A stretch of 64,000 nt of DNA from Armigeres subalbatus (Eukaryota; Arthropoda; Insecta; Diptera; Culicidae). This document shows, piece by piece, positions 10,535-21,935 of this stretch. Location: contig NC_085140.1 of the NCBI RefSeq assembly GCF_024139115.2, positions 103,676,988 to 103,740,987 of the forward strand. The letters run 5' to 3'. The notes under the pieces are model-generated. The model had not been told where the DNA came from, ran no database searches, and saw nothing but the letters and a program-made list of their open reading frames with translations. The position numbers and the translations under genes were made by a program. The number at the start of each line of letters is the position of its first letter. Position 1 is the first letter of the stretch.

Positions 10535-10685
10535 TCTTCCTTTGCCGTGCGGTAAGATGCCCGACTACAAAGCAAGACCATGCTGAAGATAGCTGAGTTC
10601 GATTCCCGCTCCAGCCTAGGAAATTTTCGGGTTGTAAAATTTCCTGACGTCCCTGTGCATGAAAGTATCATCGTGTTATCCTCAT
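10535..10685 (+). mobile_element. Feilai-like tRNA-derived SINE, 5' part
   Basis: Box A region TGCCGTGCGGTAAGATGC and box B GAGTTCGATTCCCGC are present, followed by CTAGGAAATTTTCGGGTTG and ATCGTGTTATCCTCATGATA. The 3' half seen in 50490-50772 is missing; a foldback MITE begins where it stops. Confidence 0.8.
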
Positions 10686-10689
10686 GATA

Positions 10690-10915
10690 TTTCAATACCA
10701 AATATTCAAAACGATTCTGCTTTTGTAAACAAAGATTCAAACGTCGATTTGTCGAATCTGAGAGCACTCCCACGCAATCCAACATCTTCAATACATAAGT
10801 GAAGACTTCGGCTACTTGTTGATGGTATTAGTTTGCGTAGAAATGCTCTCAGATTCGACAAATCGACGTTTGGATCTTTGTTTACAAAAGCATAAGTCGT
10901 TTTATAAAAATCATA
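10690..10915. mobile_element. Foldback MITE, copy 2 of the family at 3643-3812
   Basis: Arms GTAAACAAAGATTCAAACGT and its complement near 10870 pair; ATTTGTCGAATCTGAGAGCA also pairs with TGCTCTCAGATTCGACAAAT. Both copies share GCACTCCCACGCAA. Confidence 0.8.
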
Positions 10916-10919
10916 TTGA

Positions 10920-11041
10920 TTTATTTATTTAGTTATTTATGTATTTATTCATTTATTCATTTATTTATTGACTTATTTATCTATCTATTTATTCATTTAT
11001 AAATTTATTTATTCGATCGATTTATTTATTCATTAATTTTT
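10920..11041. repeat. Degenerate ATTT-rich lead-in
   Basis: Imperfect ATTT units with point changes precede the pure array. Confidence 0.7.
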
Positions 11042-11717
<676 letters not shown>

Positions 11718-12194
11718 TATTATTTTTTTTTAATTAATAAACATATTAATAATTTAACTTATTTATTAATTAAGGTTCTAATTTATTTATTTGGCACGGC
11801 AAATGCTGGGTACCAGGAGGAATAAAATAGACCCCATTTCGCGGTCCTTACCCTCTTACCCAGCAATCCCTATCTCCTTGATTGTTGCGCTGGCCGAGAT
11901 ACGAGCAACCTTAGGGAAGATCGGGTAACCAACCCCGCTGAGAACTCTGTTCGTATGCTGACAGGGAAGGGGGGATGGTATACTCTTCTCCGGAGGCGCA
12001 AATCTTATTTAGCGTCTGTTATCCATGTTAGGGGCGGCTGATCATCGTCCGAGTGCCAGCGAGGGACTCTAAATGAAACTGTGCACCATGGTCCACCGAA
12101 AATAATGAAGAATGGTCCTCCGGAAATTCAGAGGGTTTGATGTCCACTAACTGCAACGAAAAGGACTAGCGATTGGAAACTCGGTTCGTGGAAC

Positions 12195-12638
12195 CAGGGT
12201 TGGTTCGCTCTGAGGAGTATTCAAGAGAAGGTGTAAAAACTTCTCTTTTCTCGATCTGTTATCCGAGTGTATTGTGCAGAAATACACTTTATCTTTGTAT
12301 GAAGGAGCGTGCGTAGTATCCACTCTTCGTCGCACAAGTCCACAAGTGTAAAGAGTACAGGAAAATGGTAATTTGCTGTTTACCAAAATGCATACATTTA
12401 GGCTATATTCTAAATCTTCCATGAAAATACGTTGTTGTGAGCGCCTAAACATAGACCATTTTGTACACAATATCAAAACACACGTGACCGAAAATATTCT
12501 CACTCTTTATCGATCATGTTTCTCTTGGCTTCAATCACACTTACGTGTGAACGCTCTCGAGTGTGAATCAATACACTTCTCTTTATTTGTAAAATCTCTA
12601 CACATTTCAAGACGAAGTGTGAGAAATGACCAACCCTG
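12195..12638. mobile_element. hAT-type MITE, 444 bp, inside RTE-B
   Basis: Ends CAGGGTTGGT and ACCAACCCTG are inverted repeats. The 8 bp target duplication CGTGGAAC is perfect (12187-12194 and 12639-12646), and removing the element restores the LINE reading CGTGGAACTGCAAATC. It carries no transposase. Confidence 0.92.
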
Positions 12639-12783
12639 CGTGGAACTGCAAATCTCTCAACTTCATCGGGAGCACACGCATACTCGTCGATGCGCTCAAG
12701 GACCGTGGATTCGACATCTTAGCGCTGCAGGAGGTTTGTTGGAAGGGATCAATGGTGCGAACGTTTAGAGGTAATCATACCAT

Positions 12784-14282
12784 TGATGCTGGGTCATTAG
12801 GCCGAATGGTCATTAGGCCGAATGGCCATTAGGCCGAATGAGAAATGGGGAGTGATAAGTGAGTAGTGCGAAGTGAGGAAAAAGAAGAAAAAAGGAGGAA
12901 GAAGTAGGAAGGAAGAAGGAAGAAAAAATAAAGAAGGAAGACGGGAGAAAGAAGGAATAAAATGAAAGAAAGAAGAAAGAAGAAGAAAAAAGGAAGAAGA
13001 AAGAAGGTAGAAGGAAGAGGGAAGAAAAAAGATGAAAGAAAGAAGAAGGAAAAAGAAAGAAGAAAGAAAAAAGAAGGAAGAAGGAAGAATGAAGGAGGAA
13101 GAATAAAGAAGGAAGGTGGGAGAAAGAAGAAAAAACGGAAAAAAGAAGAAGGAAGAAAAAAGAACGTAGAAGGAAAAGGAAGAAGAATCAATAAGGAAGA
13201 AGGAAAAAGGAAAAAAGGAAAAAGGAAGAAAGAAGAAGGAAGAAGGATAAGGGAAGGAAGAAGAAGGAAGAAGAGAAAGAAGAAGAAAGAAGAAGAAAGA
13301 AGAAGGAAAAAGAAAAAAAAAACGGAAGGAAAAAGGAAGAAGGCAAAAATAAGAAGGAAAAAAAGAAGAAGAAAGAAGGAAGAAGGCTGAGGGAAGGACC
13401 AAGAAAGAAGAAAGAAGAAGGAAGAAAGAAGGAGGAAGAAATGAAGAAGGCGGAAGAAGGCAGAATGAAAAAGGAAGAAGGCTGAGGGGAGGATGAAAAA
13501 AAGAAAAGGAAGAAGGAAGAGGAAGAAAGAAGAAGAAAGGAGCAAGAAAGGATGAAGAACGAGGAATAAGGAAGAAGGTAGAAGGGAGAAAAAAGTGAAG
13601 AAGGAATAATAAAGAAGAAAGAAGGAGGAAGAAAGAAGGAATAATTGAGAAGGAAAAAGAAAAAACGAAGAAATAAAAAAAAGAAAGAAGCAACAAGAAA
13701 GAAAGAAAAAGGAGGATAAAAAAAGGAAGTAGGAAGAAAAAAAGAAGGAAAAAAAGAAGAAAGTAGAAAGAAGAAGTGTAGGGAAAAGTTTAAAAAAGAA
13801 AGAAGGAAGAGGAAGAAGAAAGAAGGAAGAAGAAGAAGAAAGAAGGGAGAGGAAGAAGGAAGAACAAAGAAAGAAGAAGAATGAAGGAAGAAAGAAGGAG
13901 GAAGAATGCAGAAAGAAGAAGGGAGAAGAAATAAGTAACAAAGAAGAAGTAAGAAGGAAGAGCGAAAAGGAAAAAAGGAAGAATTAGAAAAATGAAGGAA
14001 AAGAAGGAAGAAGCAAGAAAGGAGAAGGAAGAGGTGGTAAGGTGAAGAAAGAACTTCTCATTTTTCATGTTTTGCTTCTTTTTGCTAATTCGGCCTAACA
14101 GCCATTCGGTCTAATGACCGTTCGGCGTACCCTAGCAGCACACATGTTTCACATAGGCTGCTACCACTGTTATGTGACCAGATCTGGTCACAAACAAGTT
14201 GCTGCAACCATTTCTGTCTGACTTGTGTTGCTCGGGTAAAGACCATTTGGCCTAATGACCTTCGGCCAAATGGCCTGACACG
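12784..14282. mobile_element. Polypurine-cored mobile element, copy 1 (8 bp duplication)
   Basis: The ends carry tandem inverted GGTCATTAGGCCGAAT units (three at the left, four degenerate at the right, complement). Next come GTGAGTAGTGCGAAGTGAGG at the left and the complement of ACTTCTCATTTTTCATG at the right. The core, about 12880-14055, is nearly pure purine on the plus strand (GAAGAAGGAAGAAAGA-type). CATACCAT occurs at 12776-12783 and 14283-14290, and removing the insert restores the RTE-B frame AATCATACCATCTACCAG. This shows a transposition-like insertion with an 8 bp duplication. Long frames of Lys/Arg/Glu or Ser/Phe/Leu across the core are by-products. Confidence 0.8.
14129..14236. mobile_element. 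108 bp hairpin MITE, copy 2
   Basis: Starts CCCTAGCAGCACACATG, ends GTGTTGCTCGGG; the centre TGTGACCAGATCTGGTCACA is a perfect 20-base palindrome. TA flanks both sides. It lies inside the right terminal repeats of the polypurine element. Confidence 0.85.
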
Positions 14283-15215
14283 CATACCATCTACCAGAGC
14301 TGCGGCAAAATACACAAGCTGGGTGCAGTTTTCATAGTGATATGCGGTGGTGGCCGATCAATGAGAGAATGTGCAGGTTGAGGTTCAAAGGCCGGTTCTT
14401 TAACTTCAGCATAATCAACGAACGTGAGACCGTCAGATGGTCTAGCCACGACTTCAAAATGATCATAGGAGATTAAAATTTTTAGGTTGGCTAAGAGGCG
14501 TAATTCATACCGACTAATGGAAAGTTCAGCTGATGAACGAAAAGGGCCTATGATTAACTAATTTTGCCGCCTCCAAGAATATGGCCATTTGCAGCACCTA
14601 CTTCCAACACAGCCTTCTATATCAGTACACCTGGAGATCACCACTGCAGACAGAATCACAAATCGACCACGTTCTGATTGATGGACGGCACTTCTCTGAC
14701 ATTATCGACGTCAGGACATGTCGTGTCGCTAACATCGATTCTGACCACTATCCGATGATGGTTAAACTGCGCCCAAAACTATCCGTCATCAACAATGTTC
14801 GGTACCGACGAACGCCGCGGTACGACCTAGAGCGACTGAAGCAACCTGATGTCGCCACTGCATACGCGCAGCATCTCGAGGCAGCGTTGCCAGAAGAGGG
14901 TGAGCTCAATGGTGTCCCTCTTAAGGACTGCTGGAATACAGTCAAAGCAGCCATTAACGACGCAGTGGAGAACAACGTCAAGTATGTGGAACGAAGTCGA
15001 CGGAACGATGGGTTCGACGAAGAGTGCAGACAGATTCTGGAGGAGAAGGACGCAGTGCGGGCGGTCGCGCTGCAGCAAGATACCCGGCAGAACGTGGAAC
15101 GTTATAGACGGAAGCGGAGACAGCAGACCCGTCTTTTTCAGGAGAAGAAACGTTGTCGGCCGAACCTTTGCAAAGGTGGCAGAACTGTACACCCGCCTGA
15201 AACGTGAAGCAACAA

Positions 15216-16005
15216 AAGTTATCGTATAACTTATTGGCCTATGTTTTGACGTTCTGACATATATGCGGCTAATTATTCACTTCTTTTTCCTTCTTCTGCT
15301 TTCTGAAAGTCCGTATCATGTTCGGTCGACTTTATTCTTCCATGTTCTCAAATTTTTTCCACATTTTGAACGGAAGAACCAATTTTTACGGGAAAAGCTT
15401 GAACGATTTTACGATCAAGCACATAATTCATAGGGATCGATTCGCGCCCAGATTTTTTCATGTCTTGAAATGAAAAAAAATCTCTTGCAATCTCTTGTTG
15501 GAAATAGTGCACCATTTGTACAATTCCCGTTTGCACTTTAAGTAAAAGGCTACGCACTTCTATAAAAACTAAATCAAATGTGTTAGACCGAGACATTTTG
15601 AAATCCATACGCGTAAAAGGCGACCCCAGTGTAAGTGTACTCTGTACAGATAGACTAGCCAAATAAAGACGTAAGATTTGGCTACCTAGTCTATGAATCG
15701 CGTATGCTCTTGCGCTCGTCTTCATACCATCGAGGTTAATGAAAGGAGCCGCATGGTTCCCACTTTTTGTGGAATAACAATTTCTTGTACATACATAATG
15801 TGCAGTTGATGTCACATCTTTATTGGTATACTAAAATCATCCTGCAACACATTATAATTTTAAAAATCTTGAACATTTTTGCAACAACTGCATAAAGCCA
15901 AAAAAAATCCACTCCATAAGTGTAACAATCCTAAACTCGTTGCAGTCCACGTAATAATCCCAATTCGCGTCTGACTAGCCAACAATATTTTCTGCCTCAT
16001 TCCAG
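15216..16005. other. Intron or intergenic sequence before the DGK exons
   Basis: No exon or repeat could be assigned. The minus-strand frame at 15348-15815 (155 codons) has no recognisable family. The DGK acceptor with a pyrimidine tract ends at 16005. Confidence 0.5.
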
Positions 16006-17560
16006 GACGCTGCCATCTGTGTTAAATTCCATCTAGAGCGCGAGAAAAATCCTCATAAATTCAACAGCCGGATGAAGAACAAGCTGTGGTATTTCGAATA
16101 CGCCACGTCGGAAACGTTCGCCGCATCGTGCAAAAATCTCCATGAAAGTCTGGAAATTGTGGTATGTTGTAAAACGCATAGCTCTGTCCCTTCGTCGTCG
16201 TCTCCTTTTTTATTCTATTCGCACTCGACTTTCGTTGCCATCACATTTTATTGTAGTCGCCCACCCGGATAAAAAGGGTGGATTTCAGCGAATTTGCATA
16301 ACCCCTCGCCGACCGGGCGCGGCGTCATCGTCGTTAAACAGCTTTCATGGGTTTTCGCTTTCATTCGCAGTGCGACGGTGTCTCGTTGGAGCTCGCCAAC
16401 GGTCCCCAGCTGCAGGGCATCGCGCTGCTCAACATCCCGTACACCCACGGCGGTTCGAATCTGTGGGGCGAAAATCTGTCCCAGAAGCGGATGCGCAAGG
16501 GCCCGTTCCGGAAAAAGTTGAAAAACTCGGACAAGGAGCTTTCGGCCAACAGCTTCAACTCGGTCGACCTGTCGATTGCCATTCAAGGTGGGTATGAATA
16601 TAACGGAAGGCTTGAAAGTGAAGACCACATATTGGGCGATATAATGAATAACCAACATGTTCATCAAAGCCCTACAGCCAAGATTTCTTCTGATAAATCT
16701 TTCATATGCGTGATCTTTGTCAAATCAAATGTTATTCTATGTCACCTTCCATTGAAAAAAAACACGAAAATTGAAATCAACTTTCAAAAGGGCGTTAGAG
16801 CACTTTTAACTATTTAACCGGCATATTAACTATTTGATGCCCAAACCAACATCAGTAGAAGTAGCCGCGAATCTTTCTTCCTGCCAGTAGTATTGAACAT
16901 TCATTTTTGACTAATGATAAGATGCTAGTTTTTATGTTGATCTAAAATTCTATCTTTAACCTTTTTTTCTATAATGTGCTTCCCCAAACTTCCAGACATT
17001 GGCGATCGCCGGATAGAGGTTATTGGATTGGAAAATTGCCTGCACATGGGTCAGGTGCGGACCGGGCTCAGAGCTTCCGGGCGGCGTTTGGCCCAGTGCA
17101 GCGAAGTGGTGCTGACAACGAAGAAAACTTTTCCCATGCAAATCGACGGCGAACCGTGGAGGCAGGGTCCGTGCACGGTAAGAGATGGTAACAGCATGCT
17201 GCAATGGCACAATTTTGAAACTTGACTATCTCCAATAAATTTGATAACTTTCGCGTCAGTGACTTTAAGTTCAATTTTTTTCAATATGCTTATGCAATCA
17301 CAGCAAATGAGGGGCTGTAAAATTTCATACTCAGCTTACAGATTTCACGCAAGACAGAAGTTTTAAATCCGACATATTTCAAAATATCAAAACACAAATA
17401 CTCAGTGTCTCTATTTGTATTCTCTAATCAGCTTAACGAATTTCTCTCCCGCATCTTTTCCTTTCCATAGATTCGACTCACCCACAAAAACCAAGTCCCG
17501 ATGCTGATGGGGCCCCGTTCGGAGAAAACTGGCGGCTTTTTCAACTTCCTCAAAAGATGA
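16006..17560 (+). CDS. Type I diacylglycerol kinase, last four exons (partial gene)
   Basis: Diacylglycerol kinase phosphorylates diacylglycerol to phosphatidic acid at membranes and so ends DAG signalling. Four exons are visible: 16006-16161, 16371-16587, 16996-17177 and 17471-17560, each with an AG acceptor, and GT donors at 16162, 16588 and 17178. Phases agree and the spliced frame gives about 214 codons ending in TGA at 17558-17560. The peptide contains [93 protein letters not shown] and [13 protein letters not shown], which is the DGK accessory domain. The C-terminal HKNQ.PMLMGP tail resembles vertebrate alpha/beta/gamma (type I) enzymes, so this is probably the orthologue of Drosophila Dgk, not of rdgA. 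EF hands, C1 domains and the catalytic GxGxxG part must lie upstream, outside the window or beyond large introns. The insert [20 protein letters not shown] is basic and may be lineage specific. Confidence 0.93.
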
Positions 17561-18010
17561 CTATCGAAGAAGCCCGACACGGACAGCCCCTTGAACGAGG
17601 GCTAGCCAAGCGCCAGCCTCTCGGACGCGTAACGATGACGCGGACGCTGAGAGGGAGGGAGGGAGCGACAGGCAGACCGACATATCCGGATTAGGACTTC
17701 GATGATGGCGGTGGCAGAAACAACACAAACGAAGTGAAACTTTCGAACGGAAAAGCTTTAACTCGGAACCAACCAAGAATCACATTAAACTAAGGCAGGG
17801 GAGCATGGGGGGAACACAAAGACACTCATACACACAGTTCCTCCGAGGAGTTTTTAACCATTCTATTGATAGCTGTAGCTTTCCTACAAGCATTTACACA
17901 AAACACGAACTTCCTTCCGTACACACCTGTATGATACACCTTAGCTTTACAGCAGAAATGACTTAATTAAAACAAACACGATTTCGTATCGAAATTCGTA
18001 ATAAAAGTTG
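17561..18010 (+). other. Probable 3'UTR of the diacylglycerol kinase gene
   Basis: Sequence directly after the DGK stop codon has no long frame and no repeat that I recognise. A canonical AATAAA lies at 18000-18005, about 440 bases after the stop, and is the first good poly(A) signal. A short GAGGGAGGGAGG run is at about 17650. The end of the transcript is inferred, not seen. Confidence 0.5.
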
Positions 18011-19157
18011 TAGAACTAATAAGTGATAATAATAGTAGCAAAAGAAAATCAACTATTTATTAATAGAGAAGACACAAACTGTAGAACATAATTTGCACAT
18101 TTTAAAATAATTGATATGATTAGCGATTCCTGTTACTTCTAGTGGGCATCAGGTGACGAATAGGTTTATGCTATGCTTGGATTTGATCCCGCACGCTTAT
18201 TCGAGCGCATCTCATCTGAAGAAAATGACCCAGCGAAGACTTCCTCTATCCACATGACATTAATAGCAGACACTTTTAGATGTACTTCCCTACTTGAGGC
18301 TCAAGCATCCAACGAAGGATGCCATGCTATCGGATAATTATCGCCAAAGGTCAAAACTCGTTAGTGCGCGGTGCATAAATTTACAACTTCGAAACGGAAT
18401 ACCACTTTATTAGAAGGTAGCAAGTAATCTGTTATTTTTGTATTATTCTGTATAGTAATTTTAAATAAACCACTATTTAACATCTTGATCGTTTTGGCTG
18501 TGCGTGCAAATGTATAAGTCTCCTCTACGGGCTTTAGAGCGTTATTATCGTTTTTAATAAAGATAAATACCTGTTCGTCAAATGTTCGATCGAAAATTAA
18601 GATATCGGTTATTATTGTTATCATTGTTAAATCTACCAGTTATCACTGCAGAACTATCATCATATTTATGTGTATTAAAGACATAAAATGTGAAATCTGT
18701 CAGTCTATTCTAAGTATCTCAGTGAAGAGAGGAAAAATGCTCGGTTTATGTGCTTTAAATTAGATCTTTAAGGAGAACGTGATTTGGATTGATAATAATG
18801 GAAGGGAAGGTCGATAAAGTATGTTTTTAAAGAGAGATTTTTTTTCAGATGCCCAGATACAGAAATACTAACTCTTATATACTAAATAGAAACCTAAACT
18901 AAAATTTCAATTATATCTTAACCCTTAACCTTAACCATAATCAAATTAATTAAATTCATATCCTAATTTTGCCGATTTTGAAATTCTGTTTATGAAATCT
19001 TGACCCCGAATTTAAATTTCGTATTGACATTTCGTATGATTTTACCATAATTCAAAGGTCAAAGGTGCAGCCCAATCAGAGGCCCATCATGAAGCCGTAA
19101 TTTTGGCGTAACAGCCAAAATTTATTCCTTCAGATTATTCTTCCACATATATAGCTA
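18011..19157. other. AT-rich stretch after the DGK gene
   Basis: No gene recognised. The minus-strand frame at 18361-18624 (87 codons) is in AT-rich DNA and has no family features. Confidence 0.4.
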
Positions 19158-20314
19158 CACACCAAAAAATTATGAATATTACAGGTGATGTATTTCAATA
19201 AAATGACACAAAACCACATGACGTAAACAGAATCGTATATTTTTCAATGTCAGATGTTTAAAATTACATGTCACGGAACCTAAACACAGCACCCGGGCGC
19301 TGCAACGCACCTAACGCACAAGCAGTTAATGACTTGATGCAGTGAAATACTTGTTCAGTGCAAATCGTGGAACCAGTTTTACTTCGATCATCCCTCTTTC
19401 AAGAAACGGAGATAGCTGAGTGGTAGCGTGCTGGGCTCTCACTCAGCGGACTTATGTTCGATTCTCGTTCTGATCAATCAATTTTTGCCTTTCTCGTACG
19501 ACTAAGTTGTACCGAAAGGCTATCATTTCACTCCAAATTCGAACTTTTGATAAAAGTCCCGGAGACCCATAGTGTTATATACCATTCGACTCAGCTCGAT
19601 GAGCTGAACAAATGTCTGTCTGTCCGTGTGTGCGTGTTTGTGTGTGTATGTGTGTGCGTGTGTGTGTGCACAAAATGCCATAAAAAACATTAGCCAAATT
19701 TTCACATAGAAACTCTTAACCGATTTTCTTGCAACAAGTTGCATCCGACAGAGACTAAAATGCTGTTGATCACTATTGAATTTCATAATAATTGCAAATT
19801 GCAAAAATAGATAATATTAAAATAGTGATGAGACATAGTCACATAGAACAATAATGTGTTATGAAAAATGCCTTGCATCTATGAATATTTTATCCGTGGC
19901 TTCCCATTAAGAGTTTCATCGCACTATAAAGATGCTCGTGTTGCACGCATTTAGGCGTAAGTATGCTCTTCGTTCAGTTTCATAGTACTATGAAATTGTC
20001 CGAAAGTCAAAATTCGAACATAGGAAATTCGAGAAACTTTTGGCAGCGCCATCTGTCGTCTACTAGTGTAAATTTTCTATCATAACATTAGACGGTGTAA
20101 CTGTTTTGCCTTTCTTGTACATCATCGAGGTGTAAGCGTAAAGGCTACATTTATTACCTTTTTGCGCGAGAAAGGCACCATCACCGTTAGGTGGATTAAT
20201 CTGGGTTTCTGGTCGTGATGTAAAGTTAAAGTACCACCTAATTTTACGTCAAAAATGACGCTCGTATATGTCGGTGTCACAGCACCTAAAATTACATTAT
20301 TATTTTTAGGTGTG
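19158..20314 (+). mobile_element. CACACC-TIR element with tRNA-like site, copy 1, hosting a T-tract element
   Basis: Begins CACACCAAAAAATTATGAAT and ends ATTTTTAGGTGTG with TA at 19156-19157 and 20315-20316. The tRNA-like site at about 19410-19470 has GATAGCTGAGTGGTAGCG (box A-like) and TGTTCGATTCTCG (box B-like). The body is interrupted by 19482-20208. Copy 2 at 47747-48177 lacks the insertion, so both sets of ends are defined by comparison. Confidence 0.85.
19482..20208 (+). mobile_element. T-tract element, copy 1
   Basis: Starts TTTTTGCCTTTCTCGTACGA with the local palindrome GTACGACTAAGTTGTAC and ends GAGAAAGGCACCATCACCG..GGTGGATTAATCTGGGTTT. Contains a GTGTGTGCGTGTTTGTG microsatellite and ATAGTGATGAGACATAGTCA. 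The empty site in copy 2 of the host is a T run. No protein frame. Its class (non-LTR, SINE-like or DNA) is unresolved. Confidence 0.75.
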
Positions 20315-20647
20315 TATATATGTAGACGAAGAATCAGAAGGAATAAATTTTGACTGTTACGCCCTTTTCAAATGTTGGTCTAGATTTATTCGCAACGCTC
20401 GGTTTCCTCCCGCGATGGAAACATACGTGTACCGTTTTCTATGGCGCCAGGGGAAAAGTGAGAGGAAGTTCAAAAATTAATTACACACAGTTCTATTCAG
20501 GACTCCAGGATTTATCCAAAAAGAGATATTGACCGTTGGAAAAGTCTTCACTCGGCTATTCGGCTTAAGTTTTCGAATTTTATCGACATTGATGATCCTG
20601 AAAAGATCCTTTATTTTCAATAATGCGCCTTTTCAAGCACTAAAGCA

Positions 20648-21055
20648 TTATTTATTTATTCAGACTAAGGCCGAAGTGGCCTGTGCGGTATATAAGAGTC
20701 TTCTCCATTCGGCTCGGTCCATGGCTACACGTCGCCAACCACGCAGTCTTCGGAGGGTCAGCAAATCATCTTCCACCTGATCGATCCACCTTGCCCGCTC
20801 TTCTTGTGCCCGTCGGATCGTTGTCGAACCATTTTGACTGGGTTACTGTTCGACAAACTGGCTACGTGCGCGGCCCACCGCAGTCGTCCGATTTTCGCGG
20901 TTTGAACGATGGATGGTTCTCCCAACAGCTCATGCAACTCGTGGTACAATTGGTACATTCGCTTACCTCCACGTACCGTCTGCCATCTGCACCCCACCAT
21001 AAATGGTACACAGCACTTTCCTTTCGAAAACTCCAAATGCGCGTTGGTCCTCCAC
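20648..21055 (-). mobile_element. 5'-truncated RTE-A LINE, 3' end
   Basis: On the minus strand it encodes the RTE-A tail (GRLRWAAHVASLSNSNPVKM, then RARWIDQVEDD) and ends in an AATAAATAAT tail. TAAAGCA flanks both sides (20641-20647 and 21056-21062), extended to CACTAAAGCA by microhomology at the truncation point. This is typical target-primed insertion. Confidence 0.9.
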
Positions 21056-21690
21056 TAAAGCAGCTAACCGATATTTTCCAATAAAATGTCGTCGGCGGAA
21101 AGTGAAATTTTCTTGCAAGATTCTTTTGTTTTGTTTCTGTTAGTCATAATCATTTTTTTTCCGGGCCACCATTTTATACAAAAGAAGATTGATTCGTGAT
21201 AAATTTTCTTTAAAGTGCAAGACTTAATCCAAAGACTACCCTTTGGTAGCACAATCGCAAGCGCGCATCGAAGGAAGATGATGCAATACATTTGTTCAAA
21301 TGGATGGGGACCTCTACCGATGCCACCATGGGGCGGCTTCATACAAAGTGGTGGCCAATAATATTTTCTTGGTTTTTCTGCATTTTTTATAGTATTCTAG
21401 TAAGATTAGCATAAGATTAACCACATTTATGTATTTTCATCGCATCCGGTAGGTGTAACTAGTATTTAACCCAGTAATGAGCTACAGGGGTTGGACAGAA
21501 TGATCGGGTCAGGGACCGATTTCTTTGGTTCTGGCAACGTTCGACGGGAGAATAAATCAAGTTTTGTAAAACTAGTTCAAGTTCATGGTCGGACTGCTGG
21601 TTACCGAAGATAATCCGGATTATTTGAGGGCATGTCAAAAATGCTATTTTTTTAACGCTTGTTTTTATCACTTGGGTGAAATCTTCACTC
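21056..21690. other. Unassigned stretch with one dispersed repeat piece
   Basis: A block at 21170-21232 (ATTTTATACAAAAGAAGATTG) matches 48357-48422, suggesting a dispersed repeat. Nothing coding was recognised. Confidence 0.45.
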
Positions 21691-21935
21691 TTTTTACAGA
21701 AACTAGTGCTTTTCCTGAGTTGATTGATATGTTAACGTCACAGATCGGACAACAAACTCCTGAGATATGGCCGATTCTGTGGAATCCGGGAACCGGTTCC
21801 ACCTTTTGTACTAGTACGCACGCTATTGTTCTCGTAGACAGCGTTATTGCACCAAGTAGTACCCCATGGCCATAGTTAATAGTTATACCTTTTTCCAATT
21901 ATATCAATATGGGTATCAAACTTCATGGTTTATAA
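21691..21935 (-). repeat. Relative of the 143 bp tandem repeat family
   Basis: On the minus strand it reads GAAGTTTGATACCCATATTG, then GGTTCCCGGATTCC and GGCCATATCTC. These are the same blocks in the same order as the last unit of the array at 541-660. Confidence 0.6.

Larger units (their letters stand above)
11790..15215 (+). pseudogene. RTE-B LINE copy, 5' region plus endonuclease, interrupted by two insertions
   Basis: The host LINE reads 11790-12194, 12639-12783 and 14283-15215. The 5' leader is followed by WNCKSLNFIGS.., DILALQEVCWKG and NHTI, then after the insertion YQSCGKIHKLG. The endonuclease parts IINERE.., CTYFQHSLLYQYTWRSPLQ, QIDHVLIDGRHFSDI and ANIDSDHYPMMVKLRPKLS follow, in frame at 14581-15207. 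That frame continues through a charged linker (RRKRRQQTRLFQEKKR) and then jumps to VAELYTRLKREATKV, part of the RT C-terminal half, so the catalytic RT core is deleted. Not functional. Frames on the opposite strand at 14748-15192 are shadows. Confidence 0.85.

Noticed and set aside
12797..14068. Very long frames (up to 370 codons) rich in Ser/Phe/Leu, or Lys/Arg/Glu on the other strand
   Set aside because: Produced by a purine-only tract, which cannot form stop codons on the complementary strand and seldom on its own; no domain and no normal codon use.
15348..15815. 155-codon minus-strand frame next to the DGK gene
   Set aside because: Composition is unremarkable and no domain is seen; it lies in what is probably a DGK intron.
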